Part shown: piece after piece, positions 17,589 to 26,459 of the stretch
Numbering within the stretch: the first letter of the stretch is position 1
Layout of the letters: the number at the start of each line of letters is the position of its first letter
NCBI RefSeq assembly: GCF_900142825.1
Contig: NZ_FRCH01000004.1
Coordinates: 186,001-250,000 of the forward strand
DNA length: 64,000 nt
Direction: 5' to 3'
Source: Rhodanobacter sp. OK091
GTDB taxonomy: Bacteria > Pseudomonadota > Gammaproteobacteria > Xanthomonadales > Rhodanobacteraceae
Made by a program: the position numbers and the translations under genes
Notes under the pieces: generated by a model
The model's database searches: none
The model's input: the letters and a program-made list of their open reading frames with translations, nothing else
Told to the model about the DNA's origin: nothing

Positions 17589-18319
17589 TCGAGGTAAGCG
17601 ATCTGCACAAGGCGTTCGGCACGGTGAAGGCCGTCGACGGCGTGAGTTTCACCGCCCGCGACGGCGAGATCACCGGCCTGCTCGGTCCCAACGGCGCCGG
17701 CAAGACCACCACGCTGCGCATGCTGTACACGCTGATGACGCCCGATAGCGGCCAGGTGCTGGTGGACGGCATCGACGCGGCGGTCGATCCGCTTGGCGTA
17801 CGTCGCCAGCTCGGCGTGCTGCCGGATGCGCGTGGCTTGTACAAGCGACTGACCGCGCGCGAGAACATCGATTACTTCGCGCGGCTCCATGGCCTGCCGG
17901 AAGCTCTGCTCAAGAGCCGTCGCGACGCGCTGATCGAGGCGCTGGAGATGGGCGACATCGCCGATCGCCGCACCGAGGGCTTTTCGCAGGGCCAGCGGGT
18001 GAAGACCGCAATCGCCCGCGCGCTGGTGCACGACCCGCGCAATGTGATCCTCGACGAACCGACCAACGGGCTCGATGTGATGGCCACGCGGGCGTTGCGC
18101 CAGTTCATGGCCCGGCTGAAAGGCGAAGGCCGCTGCGTGCTGTTTTCCAGCCACATCATGCAGGAGGTGGCCGCCTTGTGTGACCGCATCGTGGTGATCG
18201 CGCACGGCCGCGTGGTGGCCGACGAATCGCCCGATGCGCTGCGTGCGCAGACCGGCGAGAACAATCTGGAGGATGCGTTCGTGAAGATCATCGGTAGCGA
18301 CGAGGGCCTGGCCGCATGA
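17585..18319 (+). CDS. natA: ABC transporter ATP-binding protein, NatA-like
   Basis: A 244-residue ABC ATPase with Walker A GPNGAGKTTT, the NatA/CcmA-type signature FSQGQRVKTAIARAL (Q replacing the second Gly, common in this group), Walker B NVILDEPTNGLD and H-loop SSHIMQE. It is closest by pattern to NatA, the ATPase of the sodium-extruding NatAB exporter; the cargo here is not proven. ATG overlaps the peptidase stop (ATGA), and its own stop overlaps the permease ATG, so stoichiometric coupled synthesis is expected. Confidence 0.9.
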   Translation: MIEVSDLHKAFGTVKAVDGVSFTARDGEITGLLGPNGAGKTTTLRMLYTLMTPDSGQVLVDGIDAAVDPLGVRRQLGVLPDARGLYKRLTARENIDYFARLHGLPEALLKSRRDALIEALEMGDIADRRTEGFSQGQRVKTAIARALVHDPRNVILDEPTNGLDVMATRALRQFMARLKGEGRCVLFSSHIMQEVAALCDRIVVIAHGRVVADESPDALRAQTGENNLEDAFVKIIGSDEGLAA

Positions 18320-19521
18320 ATACCGTTCCCACGAAACTGCAGCGCAGCCGTGCTTTCCTCACCGTGTTCCTGAAGGAGGTGAAGGAGAACCTGCGCGATC
18401 GGCGCACGCTGATCAGCGCCTTCCTCACCGGCCCGCTGCTGGGGCCGGTGATCTTCGTGATGCTGATCAACGTCACCCTCAACCGCGAGTTGGACAAGGC
18501 CGAAAAGCAGCTGCCTGTACCGGTGATCGGCGCCGAGTACGCGCCGAATCTGCTCGATGCCTTGCGGGCCGGCGGCGTGGTGCCGGGCGCGGCGGTGGCC
18601 GATCCCGCACAGGCCGTGCGCAAGCAGGACGCCGATGTGGTGCTGCGCATTGCCTCCAACTATGGCAAGGCTTGGCGCAAGGGCGAGCCGGTGCAGGTGG
18701 AGCTGTTCTACGATTCCTCGCAGCGCGATGCGAACACCTCGGTGGAACGGGTGACCCGCCTGGTCGAAAGCTATGCACGCCAGCAGGGCGCAATGCGGCT
18801 GGTCGCACGCGGCATGTCGCCGAGTGCCGCGTGGCCGCTGCAGGTCGCCAAGCGCGATCAGGCCACGCCGCAGTCGCGTGCGGTGCTGATGTTCGCGATG
18901 CTGCCGTATTTCTTCGTGATCACCATCTTCATGGGCGGCATGTATCTGGCGATCGACCTCACTGCCGGCGAACGCGAGCGACAGTCGCTGGAGCCGCTGT
19001 TCGCCAACCCGGTGCCGCGCTGGAAGATCCTGTGCGGCAAGCTCGCTGCGATCGGCGTGTTCTCCACGACCAGCCTGCTGATCTCGCTGCTGGCATTCGC
19101 GGTAGTCGGCCAGTTCATTCCCGCCGAGAAGATCGGCATGGAACTGGATCTCGGCGTGCGCTTCGCCGCTTACGTGCTGCTGCTGATGCTGCCGCTGGTA
19201 CTCCTGCTGTCCGCACTGCAGTCGATGGTGGCGGCGTTCGCGAAGAGTTATCGCGAGGCGCAGACCTACCTGTCGCTGCTGATGCTGGTGCCGCTGATCC
19301 CCAGTGCGCTGTTGTCATTCATGCCGATCAAGGCGCAGGCGTGGATGTACGCGATACCGCTGCTGGGCCAGAACCTCGGCATCATGCAGCTGCTGCGCGG
19401 CGACGGTGTCAGCGCCGAACAGATCGGCCTGTGCCTGGCCGGCAGCCTGGCGGCGGCGCTGATCGCGATACTGGCGACGATCCAGCTGTACCGCTCGGAG
19501 CGCTTGGCGATTTCGGCATAG
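18316..19521 (+). CDS. natB: ABC transporter permease, NatB-like
   Basis: A 401-residue ABC-2 permease with one helix near the N-terminus (about 35-55), a large extracytoplasmic domain (about 55-185), then five helices, the topology of NatB and related ABC-2_3 family permeases. The motif LTAGERERQSLEPLF, after the second helix, is characteristic. It forms the exporter with the overlapping NatA-like ATPase. It ends the operon that begins at 15151; a REP-type palindrome follows within 25 bp. Sodium, a peptide or an antimicrobial are possible cargoes. Confidence 0.88.
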   Translation: MNTVPTKLQRSRAFLTVFLKEVKENLRDRRTLISAFLTGPLLGPVIFVMLINVTLNRELDKAEKQLPVPVIGAEYAPNLLDALRAGGVVPGAAVADPAQAVRKQDADVVLRIASNYGKAWRKGEPVQVELFYDSSQRDANTSVERVTRLVESYARQQGAMRLVARGMSPSAAWPLQVAKRDQATPQSRAVLMFAMLPYFFVITIFMGGMYLAIDLTAGERERQSLEPLFANPVPRWKILCGKLAAIGVFSTTSLLISLLAFAVVGQFIPAEKIGMELDLGVRFAAYVLLLMLPLVLLLSALQSMVAAFAKSYREAQTYLSLLMLVPLIPSALLSFMPIKAQAWMYAIPLLGQNLGIMQLLRGDGVSAEQIGLCLAGSLAAALIAILATIQLYRSERLAISA

Positions 19522-19543
19522 TTCACCTCGCCGACCCGCACTC

Positions 19544-19618
19544 TGCAGGAGCGCACCCTGTACGCGATGCCCTTCCTCAACATGACGAAGAGCATCGCGT
19601 ACAGGGTGCGCTCCTACA
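19544..19618. repeat. REP-type palindrome (GTAGGAG family)
   Basis: 27-bp arms with one mismatch: TGCAGGAGCGCACCCTGTAC... at 19544-19570 and its reverse complement at 19592-19618, separated by 21 nt. It starts 22 bp after the NatB-like gene. The arm head T(G)TAGGAGCG matches the elements at 45101, 49265 and (as TGTGGGAGCG) 41992. Confidence 0.8.
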
Positions 19619-19650
19619 CGCGGGTGCGAGGACATGCGGAAACGCTGGAT

Positions 19651-19983
19651 TCAGCCCGGCGGCGCCGTCAGCTCGCGCGCGTCGAGGTAGCCGTCGCGGT
19701 TGCGATCGAGCTTGTGGAACTGGCGCCGCAGGTTGTTCTGGAAGTCGGTCAGCGTGATCGGCCGGCCGCGGCCGCCGGGTAGTTCATCGGTTTCGAGGAT
19801 GCCATCGCCGTTGCTGTCCATGCTGTGGAAACCGCGGCTCATGTACGCCACGTACTCGGCTTCGCTGACCCGGCCATCGCCATTGCTGTCGAATAGCTGC
19901 AGGTATTCCGAGCGCGAGTTCTGGGCGAGCAGGATCGAAGGCATCAGCAACATCAGCGCCAGTACGACCCCGCCAGGACGCAC
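19651..19983 (-). CDS. Secreted EF-hand protein, coupled to folE
   Basis: A 110-residue protein with a signal peptide (hydrophobic stretch to about residue 20, cleavage near LLA/QNS) and three canonical calcium-binding EF loops: DSNGDGRVSEAE, DSNGDGILETDE and DRNRDGYLDARE. It is probably a periplasmic or exported calcium-binding protein; the target is unknown. The only start giving an intact signal peptide is GTG at 19983, two nt after the folE stop, so it appears translated by coupling with folE. A functional link with GTP cyclohydrolase is not obvious. Confidence 0.78.
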   Translation of the reverse strand: MRPGGVVLALMLLMPSILLAQNSRSEYLQLFDSNGDGRVSEAEYVAYMSRGFHSMDSNGDGILETDELPGGRGRPITLTDFQNNLRRQFHKLDRNRDGYLDARELTAPPG

Positions 19984-19985
19984 GT

Positions 19986-20588
19986 TCAGCGTACGCTGCC
20001 GTGGATGCCGATGAACTGCAGGAACTCCGCGCGGGTGCGCGCGTCGTCGCGGAACGTGCCCAGCATCTGGCTGGTGATCATCGACACGCCCCGCTTGTGC
20101 ACGCCGCGAGTGGTCATGCACTCGTGGCTGGCGTCGATCACCACCGCCACGCCGGCGGGCTGCAAGGTGTCCTGGATGCACTGGGCGATTTCCGCAGTGA
20201 GCTTCTCCTGCACCTGGAAGCGGCGTGCGAACCCGTCCACTACGCGCGCCAGCTTGCTGATGCCGACGACCCGGCTGGTCGGCATGTAGCCGACATGGGC
20301 GCGACCGATGATCGGTGCCATGTGGTGTTCGCAATGGCTTTCGAACTCGATGTCGCGCAACACCACCATCTCGTCGTAGCCGGCCACTTCTTTGAAGGTG
20401 CGGCGCAGGTAGTCGCCCGGGTCGGATTCGTAGCCGGAGAACCAGTCGCGGTAAGCCTTGACCACCCGCTTGGGCGTATCGAGCAGGCCCTCGCGCGCCG
20501 GGTCTTCGCCGGCCCAGCGCAGCAGCGTGCGCACGGCTTCCTCGGCTTGTTCCCGGGTGACGTCAGTGGGGTTGTGCGGGTCGCTCAT
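19986..20588 (-). CDS. folE: GTP cyclohydrolase I
   Basis: Converts GTP to 7,8-dihydroneopterin triphosphate, the first step of tetrahydrofolate synthesis. The 200-residue length is normal. Zinc and active-site motifs are present: [10 protein letters not shown] (Cys and His ligands), [22 protein letters not shown] and HECMTTRGV with the second zinc Cys. ATG 20588 is chosen over an in-frame ATG at 20645 because AAAGG precedes it and the longer form adds a non-conserved tail. It is followed after 2 nt by the EF-hand gene. Confidence 0.97.
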   Translation of the reverse strand: MSDPHNPTDVTREQAEEAVRTLLRWAGEDPAREGLLDTPKRVVKAYRDWFSGYESDPGDYLRRTFKEVAGYDEMVVLRDIEFESHCEHHMAPIIGRAHVGYMPTSRVVGISKLARVVDGFARRFQVQEKLTAEIAQCIQDTLQPAGVAVVIDASHECMTTRGVHKRGVSMITSQMLGTFRDDARTRAEFLQFIGIHGSVR

Positions 20589-20663
20589 GCGGATGCCTTT
20601 GGCTTGCGGGTGATGCAGTTTAGCGTTCGCGTCAAGCGCACGCATCGGCTAGCGTCTTGCCGG

Positions 20664-22196
20664 TCAGGCATCGTCCTCGCGGGCCAGATCGGTACCTTCG
20701 AGGCCGCTTTCGAGAAATTTTTCGGTGGTTTCCGGATCGTCGCCCGCGGACGACAGCTTTTTCGGCATGGATCGCTTCGGCTTGATGCCTAGGTCCCGCA
20801 GTTGTTCCGCTTGGCGAACCAGTCCGCTTCTCGGGTTGATCAAGGCCTTTTCGGCGGCTTGCGTCGCCACGGTCGCCCTGGCCAGCGCGTCGCCGATGGA
20901 AACCACATGCTCGCTGAAGCGCACCGCGGCGTCGTACATCAGGCCGCCGCGCTTGACGATCTCCTCCATGCTGCGCGTGGTCTTGTCGACGCGCCAGATG
21001 TATTCGATGGTGCGCAGCACGGTGAACAACGTGTTCGGCGACACCAGCGCGACGTGCCGCTCCAATGCGTACTGCGCGAGGCCGGGATCGGCTTCGCTGG
21101 CCGCCATCAACGCGCTTTCGATGGGCACGAAAAGCAGGGTGAAATCCACACTCTTCAAGTTGTACAGGGACGGATAGTTCTTGCCCGACAGATCCTTGAT
21201 GTGCCGCTTCAGCGACGCGGAGTGGGCTTCCAGCGCCGCCGCCCGGGCCGCTTCGTCATCGGTCGAGGCGACGTATCGCTCGTAGGCGACCAGCGATACC
21301 TTCGCGTCGATGACGATGGCGCGTTCCTGCGGAAGATCCAGCACGACATCGGGAATGAGCCGGCCATCGGCTTCGTCGGTGTGATGGCTCGCCTGGGTGC
21401 GGAATTCGATCCCTTCGCGCAGCCCGGCCAGTTCGAGAATGCGCTGCAACACCGCTTCGCCCCACATGCCGCGCGTCTTGCTCTCGCCGCGCAGCGCGTT
21501 GGTAAGCGACTGGGCCTTGGCGCCGATGTCCTGGTTCAGTTCGGTGAGGTGGCGGATCTGCGCGATCAACCCTTCGCGCGCCGTGAGGTCGGCCTCGCGG
21601 GTCGCCTCGACCTTGCCCTTGAAATCGTCGAGCGTCTTGCTGAAGGGGCCGAGCAGGTCCGACAGCGTGTTTTTCTGCTGTTCGTTGAGCCGGGCGCCTT
21701 TTTCCTCCAGCAGCGCGCTGGCCATCAGCTTGAACTCCTTGGCCATCTCCTCCTTCGCGTCGGCCAGCAGTTTGCTGGTGTCCACCTCGCGCTGTCTCGC
21801 GGATTTCACTTCCTGTTCGAGTCGCGCCTGCGCTTCGAGGAGTCCGCTCTTCTCGTCGGCCAGGCTCTTGCCGGCGGCCGCCAGAATGGCGATCTGTTCA
21901 TTGGCGATGGCCAGGTTTTTCCCCGCCGCATCGTGCTGGCTGGACATGCTGGCCAGCTCGGCGCGTCTTGCGGAAAGCTCTTCCTGCACGGCGTTGAGTG
22001 CTTTCTCCAGCTCGCCCGCCCGCTCCGCCTGTGCCTGCGCGTAGGCCAGACGCGACGAGGTTTCGCGAAACCGGGTTTCGGCGTCGTCGCGGGCCTTTTC
22101 GGCGTCGCGCCCGCGCAGCAGCACAGTCACCTGCAAGGCGATGACGACGAGCACGACAACAACGAGAGCAAGCAGCAGCAGTTCGGTGGCAGACAT
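20664..22196 (-). CDS. rmuC: DNA recombination protein RmuC
   Basis: A 510-residue protein: an N-terminal membrane helix (about 4-25), a long coiled coil rich in Ala, Glu, Lys and Gln (about 30-230) and the RmuC nuclease-like core with GESKTRGMWGE and IVIDAKVSLVAYERY. RmuC limits inversions at short inverted repeats, presumably by nuclease action on DNA ends. ATG 22196 starts exactly at the membrane helix, and a TAAACT box lies about 25-30 bp upstream. The C-terminal tail (after about 470) is acidic and poorly conserved. It is divergent from the FAD oxidoreductase. Confidence 0.95.
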   Translation of the reverse strand: MSATELLLLALVVVVLVVIALQVTVLLRGRDAEKARDDAETRFRETSSRLAYAQAQAERAGELEKALNAVQEELSARRAELASMSSQHDAAGKNLAIANEQIAILAAAGKSLADEKSGLLEAQARLEQEVKSARQREVDTSKLLADAKEEMAKEFKLMASALLEEKGARLNEQQKNTLSDLLGPFSKTLDDFKGKVEATREADLTAREGLIAQIRHLTELNQDIGAKAQSLTNALRGESKTRGMWGEAVLQRILELAGLREGIEFRTQASHHTDEADGRLIPDVVLDLPQERAIVIDAKVSLVAYERYVASTDDEAARAAALEAHSASLKRHIKDLSGKNYPSLYNLKSVDFTLLFVPIESALMAASEADPGLAQYALERHVALVSPNTLFTVLRTIEYIWRVDKTTRSMEEIVKRGGLMYDAAVRFSEHVVSIGDALARATVATQAAEKALINPRSGLVRQAEQLRDLGIKPKRSMPKKLSSAGDDPETTEKFLESGLEGTDLAREDDA

Positions 22197-22456
22197 GGTG
22201 CGTTCCGCGTCAAGACAGGCTGCCAGTTTACGCGCTGACGTATCAGCTGCTGCGACGGCTCGCGCGAGTGGCCTGCAGCGACGACTCGCCGAGGCGCCAT
22301 GGCGGGTCTGGAACGTTTCCGGGCGTGGATACATCTCATGGCAAGTCGAGCCATCCTGCCAGTGGCTGGTCGACTTGCACGAGTCGGTGCTGCCGCCGAC
22401 AAGTCCGGCTGGGGTGGCGCATGATGACGGCATTCATCCCATCGAAGGAGCATGGT

Positions 22457-23650
22457 ATGGAATACGTACACGACTATCTGATCGTTGGCGCGGGCATGGC
22501 CGCCGATGCGGCCGCCAAGACCATCCGCGAAGCGGACGCGACGGCGAACATCGGCATCGTCGGTGACGAGACGCGGGCGCCGTATCAGCGGCCGCCGCTG
22601 AGCAAGGCATTGTGGAAGGGCGACAAGTCGCCCGCCGATATCGATCTGGCGACCTCGGAGAGCGGCGCGCAACTGCATCTCGGCCGGCATATCGAATCGC
22701 TGGATCGTGTGGCGCACACGGCGCGCGACGATCACGGCGACAGCTATCGTTACCGCCGCCTGCTGCTGGCCACCGGCGCCACGCCGCGGCGGCTGCCGTT
22801 CGATGGCGGCGAGCGGACGATCCATTTCCGTACGCTTGACGATTACGAGGCGCTGCGCCGTTACGCCAAGGCTGGGGCATACATTGCGGTGGTTGGCGGA
22901 GGTTTCATCGGCAGCGAGTTGGCGGCGTCGTTGAGCAGCGTGGGCTGCAAGGTGACGATGCTGTTTCCCGGCGCGGCGATGGGTGCCGGACGCTATCCGG
23001 ACGGCCTGGCCGGCTACCTCGACGACTACTACCGCAGCCACGGCGTGGATGTACGCAGCGGCGTCAAGGTGACCGGCGGCAACGCGACCGACGGCGGCGT
23101 GGAGCTGGAGCTGTCCAACGGCGACGTGCTGCGGGTGGAAGCGGTGGTGGCCGGCCTCGGCGTGACGCCGAACACGGTACTGGCCGAGCGGGCCGGTCTC
23201 GCCGTCGACGACGGTATCGTGGTCGACGCGCACCTGCGCACCAGCGATGCCGACATCTGGGCCGCTGGCGACGTGGCGAATTTTCACAGCACGGCGCTGG
23301 ATCGACGTTTGCGCGTGGAGCACGAAGATGCAGCAATCAGCATGGGCCGGCACGCGGGCCGCGCGATGGCTGGGGCCGATGCGGCATACATCACGCAGCC
23401 GTTCTTCTATTCCGATCTGTTCGATCTCGGATATGAAGCCGTAGGCTTGCTTGATACCCGGCTGCAGGTGATCGAGGACTGGCGTGATCCGTATCGCGAA
23501 GGTGTGGTGTATTACCTGGACGCCGGCCGCGTGCGCGGCGTGCTGCTGTGGAACGTATGGGACCAGGTCGATGCCGCGCGCGAATTGATCGCGCAGGCAG
23601 GGCCGTTCGATGCAGCCTCACTGCGGCATCACCTGCCGCGACATGTCTGA
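22457..23650 (+). CDS. NAD(P)/FAD-dependent oxidoreductase (AIF/ferredoxin-reductase-like)
   Basis: A 397-residue pyridine nucleotide-disulfide oxidoreductase. FAD-binding VGAGMAADAA at 10-19, the ATG motif LLLATGATPR at 102-111, NAD-binding VVGGGFIGSE at 145-154 and the second FAD motif DIWAAGDVA near 270. The C-terminal domain (about 315-397) resembles the dimerisation domain of AIF-type and rhodocoxin/putidaredoxin reductases, with no redox disulfide, so ferredoxin or rubredoxin reduction is possible. GAAGGAG six nt before ATG 22457 fixes the start. No ferredoxin gene is adjacent. Confidence 0.9.
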   Translation: MEYVHDYLIVGAGMAADAAAKTIREADATANIGIVGDETRAPYQRPPLSKALWKGDKSPADIDLATSESGAQLHLGRHIESLDRVAHTARDDHGDSYRYRRLLLATGATPRRLPFDGGERTIHFRTLDDYEALRRYAKAGAYIAVVGGGFIGSELAASLSSVGCKVTMLFPGAAMGAGRYPDGLAGYLDDYYRSHGVDVRSGVKVTGGNATDGGVELELSNGDVLRVEAVVAGLGVTPNTVLAERAGLAVDDGIVVDAHLRTSDADIWAAGDVANFHSTALDRRLRVEHEDAAISMGRHAGRAMAGADAAYITQPFFYSDLFDLGYEAVGLLDTRLQVIEDWRDPYREGVVYYLDAGRVRGVLLWNVWDQVDAARELIAQAGPFDAASLRHHLPRHV

Positions 23651-23679
23651 GTGAGGCTCTCGCTGGGCGCGTGAGAATC

Positions 23680-24582
23680 TCAGTGCTTCGGATCAGCCGG
23701 TCCGGATTGCCAGAAGTCGGCGGGGTAGTGCAGTTTCAGCACGGTCACGTTGCCGCTCGGTAGCTCGTAGGGTAGCGCGGTGCAGCCTTGCGCGACCTGA
23801 CGTTGCGCAGCGAGCAGGGTCAATCTTGCCATGCCCTGGCGGTCAGGTGATTCCCCGACAGAAGTGGTTGGGGACGGGTGAAGTTCGGCTTCGCGGACGA
23901 CAATGCCGAAGCCATCGGGTGTCACCCCGTCGACGTAGCCGGCTGGCATGGTTTCCACACCCTTCAGCACGTTGATGGTCAGCTTTCGGCCACAGCTGCC
24001 GGTGCTGACCACCTGCACGGCCTGCAATACGGTGCGCACCAGTGCATCAGCAGCAGCGGGCAGTTCGGCAGACAGGGAGGTCGGTACGTCCAGACGCAGC
24101 TTGTAGTTGTACAGGTCATGGTGGAACAGGTAGGTGCGTGAGACGGAGTCGCCCTGTTTGAGATGTACCTGCATGGGGATCATGCGGCCCTGCCACGTGC
24201 TGCCGTCGCGCCGTTGCAAGTCGTAGTTCAACGGTTCACCCCAGCGCACGTCGCTGTAAATGCCGCGTTCGGCGGCAAGCTTCACGCTGTCGCGGAATGT
24301 CCGTTCGGCATGCTCGAGTGTTTCGTTGCCACCACCGGGATAGACGTAGATATCGGTGGTCATCGGCGGCAGCAGTCCATCGTGATAGCGCAGGGCGACA
24401 CCACCCAGCATCTGTCCTTGATCGCCGTAGTTCACCGTCTTGATCAGCACGTATTCGCCGATCAAGCGGGGCGCGATGATATAGGCATCTTCGATGATCG
24501 GGCGCGAGGGCTGTTCGGTGGCGCGACAGACCGATGCCAGCGCGAGACAGCCAAGCGCGAAGCTGGCGGCGATTCTGTGCAT
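23680..24582 (-). CDS. Hypothetical secreted protein
   Basis: A 300-residue protein with a clear signal peptide (RIAASFALGCLALASVCRATE) that I cannot assign to a family. The mature part is a mixed alpha/beta sequence with few hydrophobic runs and four Cys. A strong GGGGGAAG ribosome-binding site lies before ATG 24582. It is convergent with the FAD oxidoreductase (29 bp between stops) and 62 bp downstream of rlmI on the same strand. Probably periplasmic. Confidence 0.8.
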   Translation of the reverse strand: MHRIAASFALGCLALASVCRATEQPSRPIIEDAYIIAPRLIGEYVLIKTVNYGDQGQMLGGVALRYHDGLLPPMTTDIYVYPGGGNETLEHAERTFRDSVKLAAERGIYSDVRWGEPLNYDLQRRDGSTWQGRMIPMQVHLKQGDSVSRTYLFHHDLYNYKLRLDVPTSLSAELPAAADALVRTVLQAVQVVSTGSCGRKLTINVLKGVETMPAGYVDGVTPDGFGIVVREAELHPSPTTSVGESPDRQGMARLTLLAAQRQVAQGCTALPYELPSGNVTVLKLHYPADFWQSGPADPKH

Positions 24583-24644
24583 GAGCGAACTTCCCCCAGA
24601 TGGCCTGCGTACTATCGACGTCGGCCGGTCAGTCAGCAAGCTGG

Positions 24645-25835
24645 TCAGTCCACCCGGCAGAACACTGCCTTCAGATAGCGGCCTTCCGGTACATCGGTGC
24701 GGAAGGGATGGTCTGCACCGGCGCCGCGCACTTCCAGCACCTGGATCTCGCGGCCCGCGTTGAGCGCAACTCGGCGCAGCATCTCCAGGAATTCGCTTTC
24801 GCCGACCAGGCCGGTGCACGAGCAGGTCAACAGCAGGCCGCCGGGCGGGATGATGTCCAGCGCCATGCGGTTCATCGCGAAGTATTTCTTCAGCGCGTCC
24901 ATCACCTTGCTGCGGTCGCGGGTGAGCTTGGCAGGATCGAGGATCACCGCGTCGTATTGCTCGCCGCGCGCTACCGCTGCGCGCACCCAGTCGAAGATGT
25001 CGGACTGCTCGAACTTGACCTCGACGCCGTTGGCGGCAGCGTTGGCGCGGGCAATTTCGAGGATGCCTGCGTCGAGATCCACGCCGACCGCCTCGCGCGC
25101 GCCAGCCGCCATCGCGTGCACGGCGAAGCCGCCCGCGTTGCAGCACAGGTCCAGCACGCGGCGGCCCCTGGCCAGTTCGGCGAAGCGCTGGCGGTTGTCG
25201 CGCTGGTCGGCGAAGAAGCCGGTCTTGTGGCCCGAACCCGGTGCGGCGTGGAAGCGCAGGCCGTGTTCGTGCACTTCCACCGCTTCGGGCACCTCGCCGC
25301 TGCGGCAGTCGAACGACTCCTGCTTCTGCACGTGCGATTCGGCGAACCAGTACAGCCGCGCACCGGGGAAATGGTTCAGCAATGCGGCGTGGATCGCCTC
25401 GCGGAACTTCCACATGCCGGCGGCGAAGTATTCGATCACGAGGATGTCGGCATAGCGATCGACGATCAGCCCGGACAGGCCGTCGCCCTCGCTGTGCACC
25501 ACACGCCAGGCATCGCTGACGCGGTCCAGTTGCAGCCAGTCGCGGCGAAGCTGCACGGCGCGGTCGATGTGCGTGGCGATCCAGTCGGCGTCGATCGCCT
25601 TGGCCGGATCGCTATCGAGCAGACGCAGCGCGATGCGTGCATGCCCGTTCCAGAAACCGCGGCCGACGAAACGGCCCTTGGCATCCTGCACCTCCACCAC
25701 GCTGCCGGGCGGCAGTCGCGATTCGGGTTTGTATACCTGCGCCGACCACACCCAGGGATGGCCGGGATTACGGTCGGACTTCAGGCGAATCACAGGCAAG
25801 GCAGCGTCGGGTGCGGAGTGCGGGGTCATGGTCAT
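24645..25835 (-). CDS. rlmI: 23S rRNA m5C1962 methyltransferase (RlmI family)
   Basis: A 396-residue SAM-dependent methyltransferase with an N-terminal PUA domain (VIRLKSDRNPGHPWVWSAQV) and a Rossmann core with motif I LDLCCNAGGFAVHA, the catalytic segment AVILDPAKL and LLTCSC carrying the catalytic Cys. The layout is that of E. coli RlmI, which methylates C1962 of 23S rRNA. ATG 25835 (next in-frame ATG 25829) has no Shine-Dalgarno but is preceded by TATCAT with a 6-nt gap, suggesting leaderless initiation. Confidence 0.93.
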   Translation of the reverse strand: MTMTPHSAPDAALPVIRLKSDRNPGHPWVWSAQVYKPESRLPPGSVVEVQDAKGRFVGRGFWNGHARIALRLLDSDPAKAIDADWIATHIDRAVQLRRDWLQLDRVSDAWRVVHSEGDGLSGLIVDRYADILVIEYFAAGMWKFREAIHAALLNHFPGARLYWFAESHVQKQESFDCRSGEVPEAVEVHEHGLRFHAAPGSGHKTGFFADQRDNRQRFAELARGRRVLDLCCNAGGFAVHAMAAGAREAVGVDLDAGILEIARANAAANGVEVKFEQSDIFDWVRAAVARGEQYDAVILDPAKLTRDRSKVMDALKKYFAMNRMALDIIPPGGLLLTCSCTGLVGESEFLEMLRRVALNAGREIQVLEVRGAGADHPFRTDVPEGRYLKAVFCRVD

Positions 25836-25841
25836 CGGCGA

Positions 25842-25847
25842 ATGATA
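25842..25847 (-). promoter_or_regulatory. TANNNT box 6 nt upstream of rlmI ATG
   Basis: TATCAT on the minus strand, then 6 nt, then ATG 25835. Transcription would begin at or beside the ATG. No clear -35. Confidence 0.4.
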
Positions 25848-25876
25848 GCTTGCGCCGCATGCTCGCCCGCATGGCA

Positions 25877-26290
25877 TCACTCCAGCTGGGTCAGCGCCGA
25901 AGCCTCCTCGGCTATCGGTTCCGTGCGTCCATGCGGTAGCGGCATGTCGCCGGCGCCCATGTTGACGAACACGATCTTGTCGATGGTCAGGATGCTCTTG
26001 TGAGTGATCACGTTGCGCACTTCGCAGCGCAAGGTGATCGAGGTGCGCCCGAAATGCGTGGCGCGGATGCCCATCTCGATGATGTCGCCCTCGCGCGCCG
26101 AGCTGACGAAATTGATTTCGGACATGTACTTTGTGACCACCCGGGCGTTGCCCAGCTGGTTGATCACGTAAACGGCCGCTTCCTCGTCGATCCAGCGCAG
26201 CAAGCTGCCGCCGAACAGGGCGCCGTTGGGATTGAGGTCTTCCGGCTTCACCCATTTGCGGGTGCGGAAAGTCATTGTCGGCTGGCTCAT
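25877..26290 (-). CDS. Acyl-CoA thioesterase, YciA type
   Basis: A 137-residue hotdog-fold protein of the BFIT/BACH (YciA) group, which hydrolyses short- and medium-chain acyl-CoAs. The active-site region PNGALFGGSLLRWIDEEAA contains the conserved catalytic Asp; KYMSEINFVSSAREGDII and GRTSITLRCEV are typical YciA strands. The start at 26290 matches family length. It is upstream of rlmI on the same strand with a 41-bp gap that holds the rlmI box, so rlmI probably also has its own promoter. Confidence 0.92.
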   Translation of the reverse strand: MSQPTMTFRTRKWVKPEDLNPNGALFGGSLLRWIDEEAAVYVINQLGNARVVTKYMSEINFVSSAREGDIIEMGIRATHFGRTSITLRCEVRNVITHKSILTIDKIVFVNMGAGDMPLPHGRTEPIAEEASALTQLE

Positions 26291-26459
26291 GGCGGGTCCG
26301 CCTTGGCTAACGATACCGACTACAGCTTATCCGTTCGGGCACAAATTTGCTGCAAAGCAACATAGAACATTCAGGTTCCGCTGCTCCGATGATGGCGGGA
26401 CAGCCCGCCAGGCCTTTGCCATGGCCATTCTCAGGGCTAAATGAGCCTTTCGCAGTCGA

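Noticed and set aside
19544..19618. REP palindromes as intrinsic terminators or CRISPR repeats
   Set aside because: No U-tracts follow them, and they are dispersed single palindromes, not regularly spaced direct repeats with spacers.
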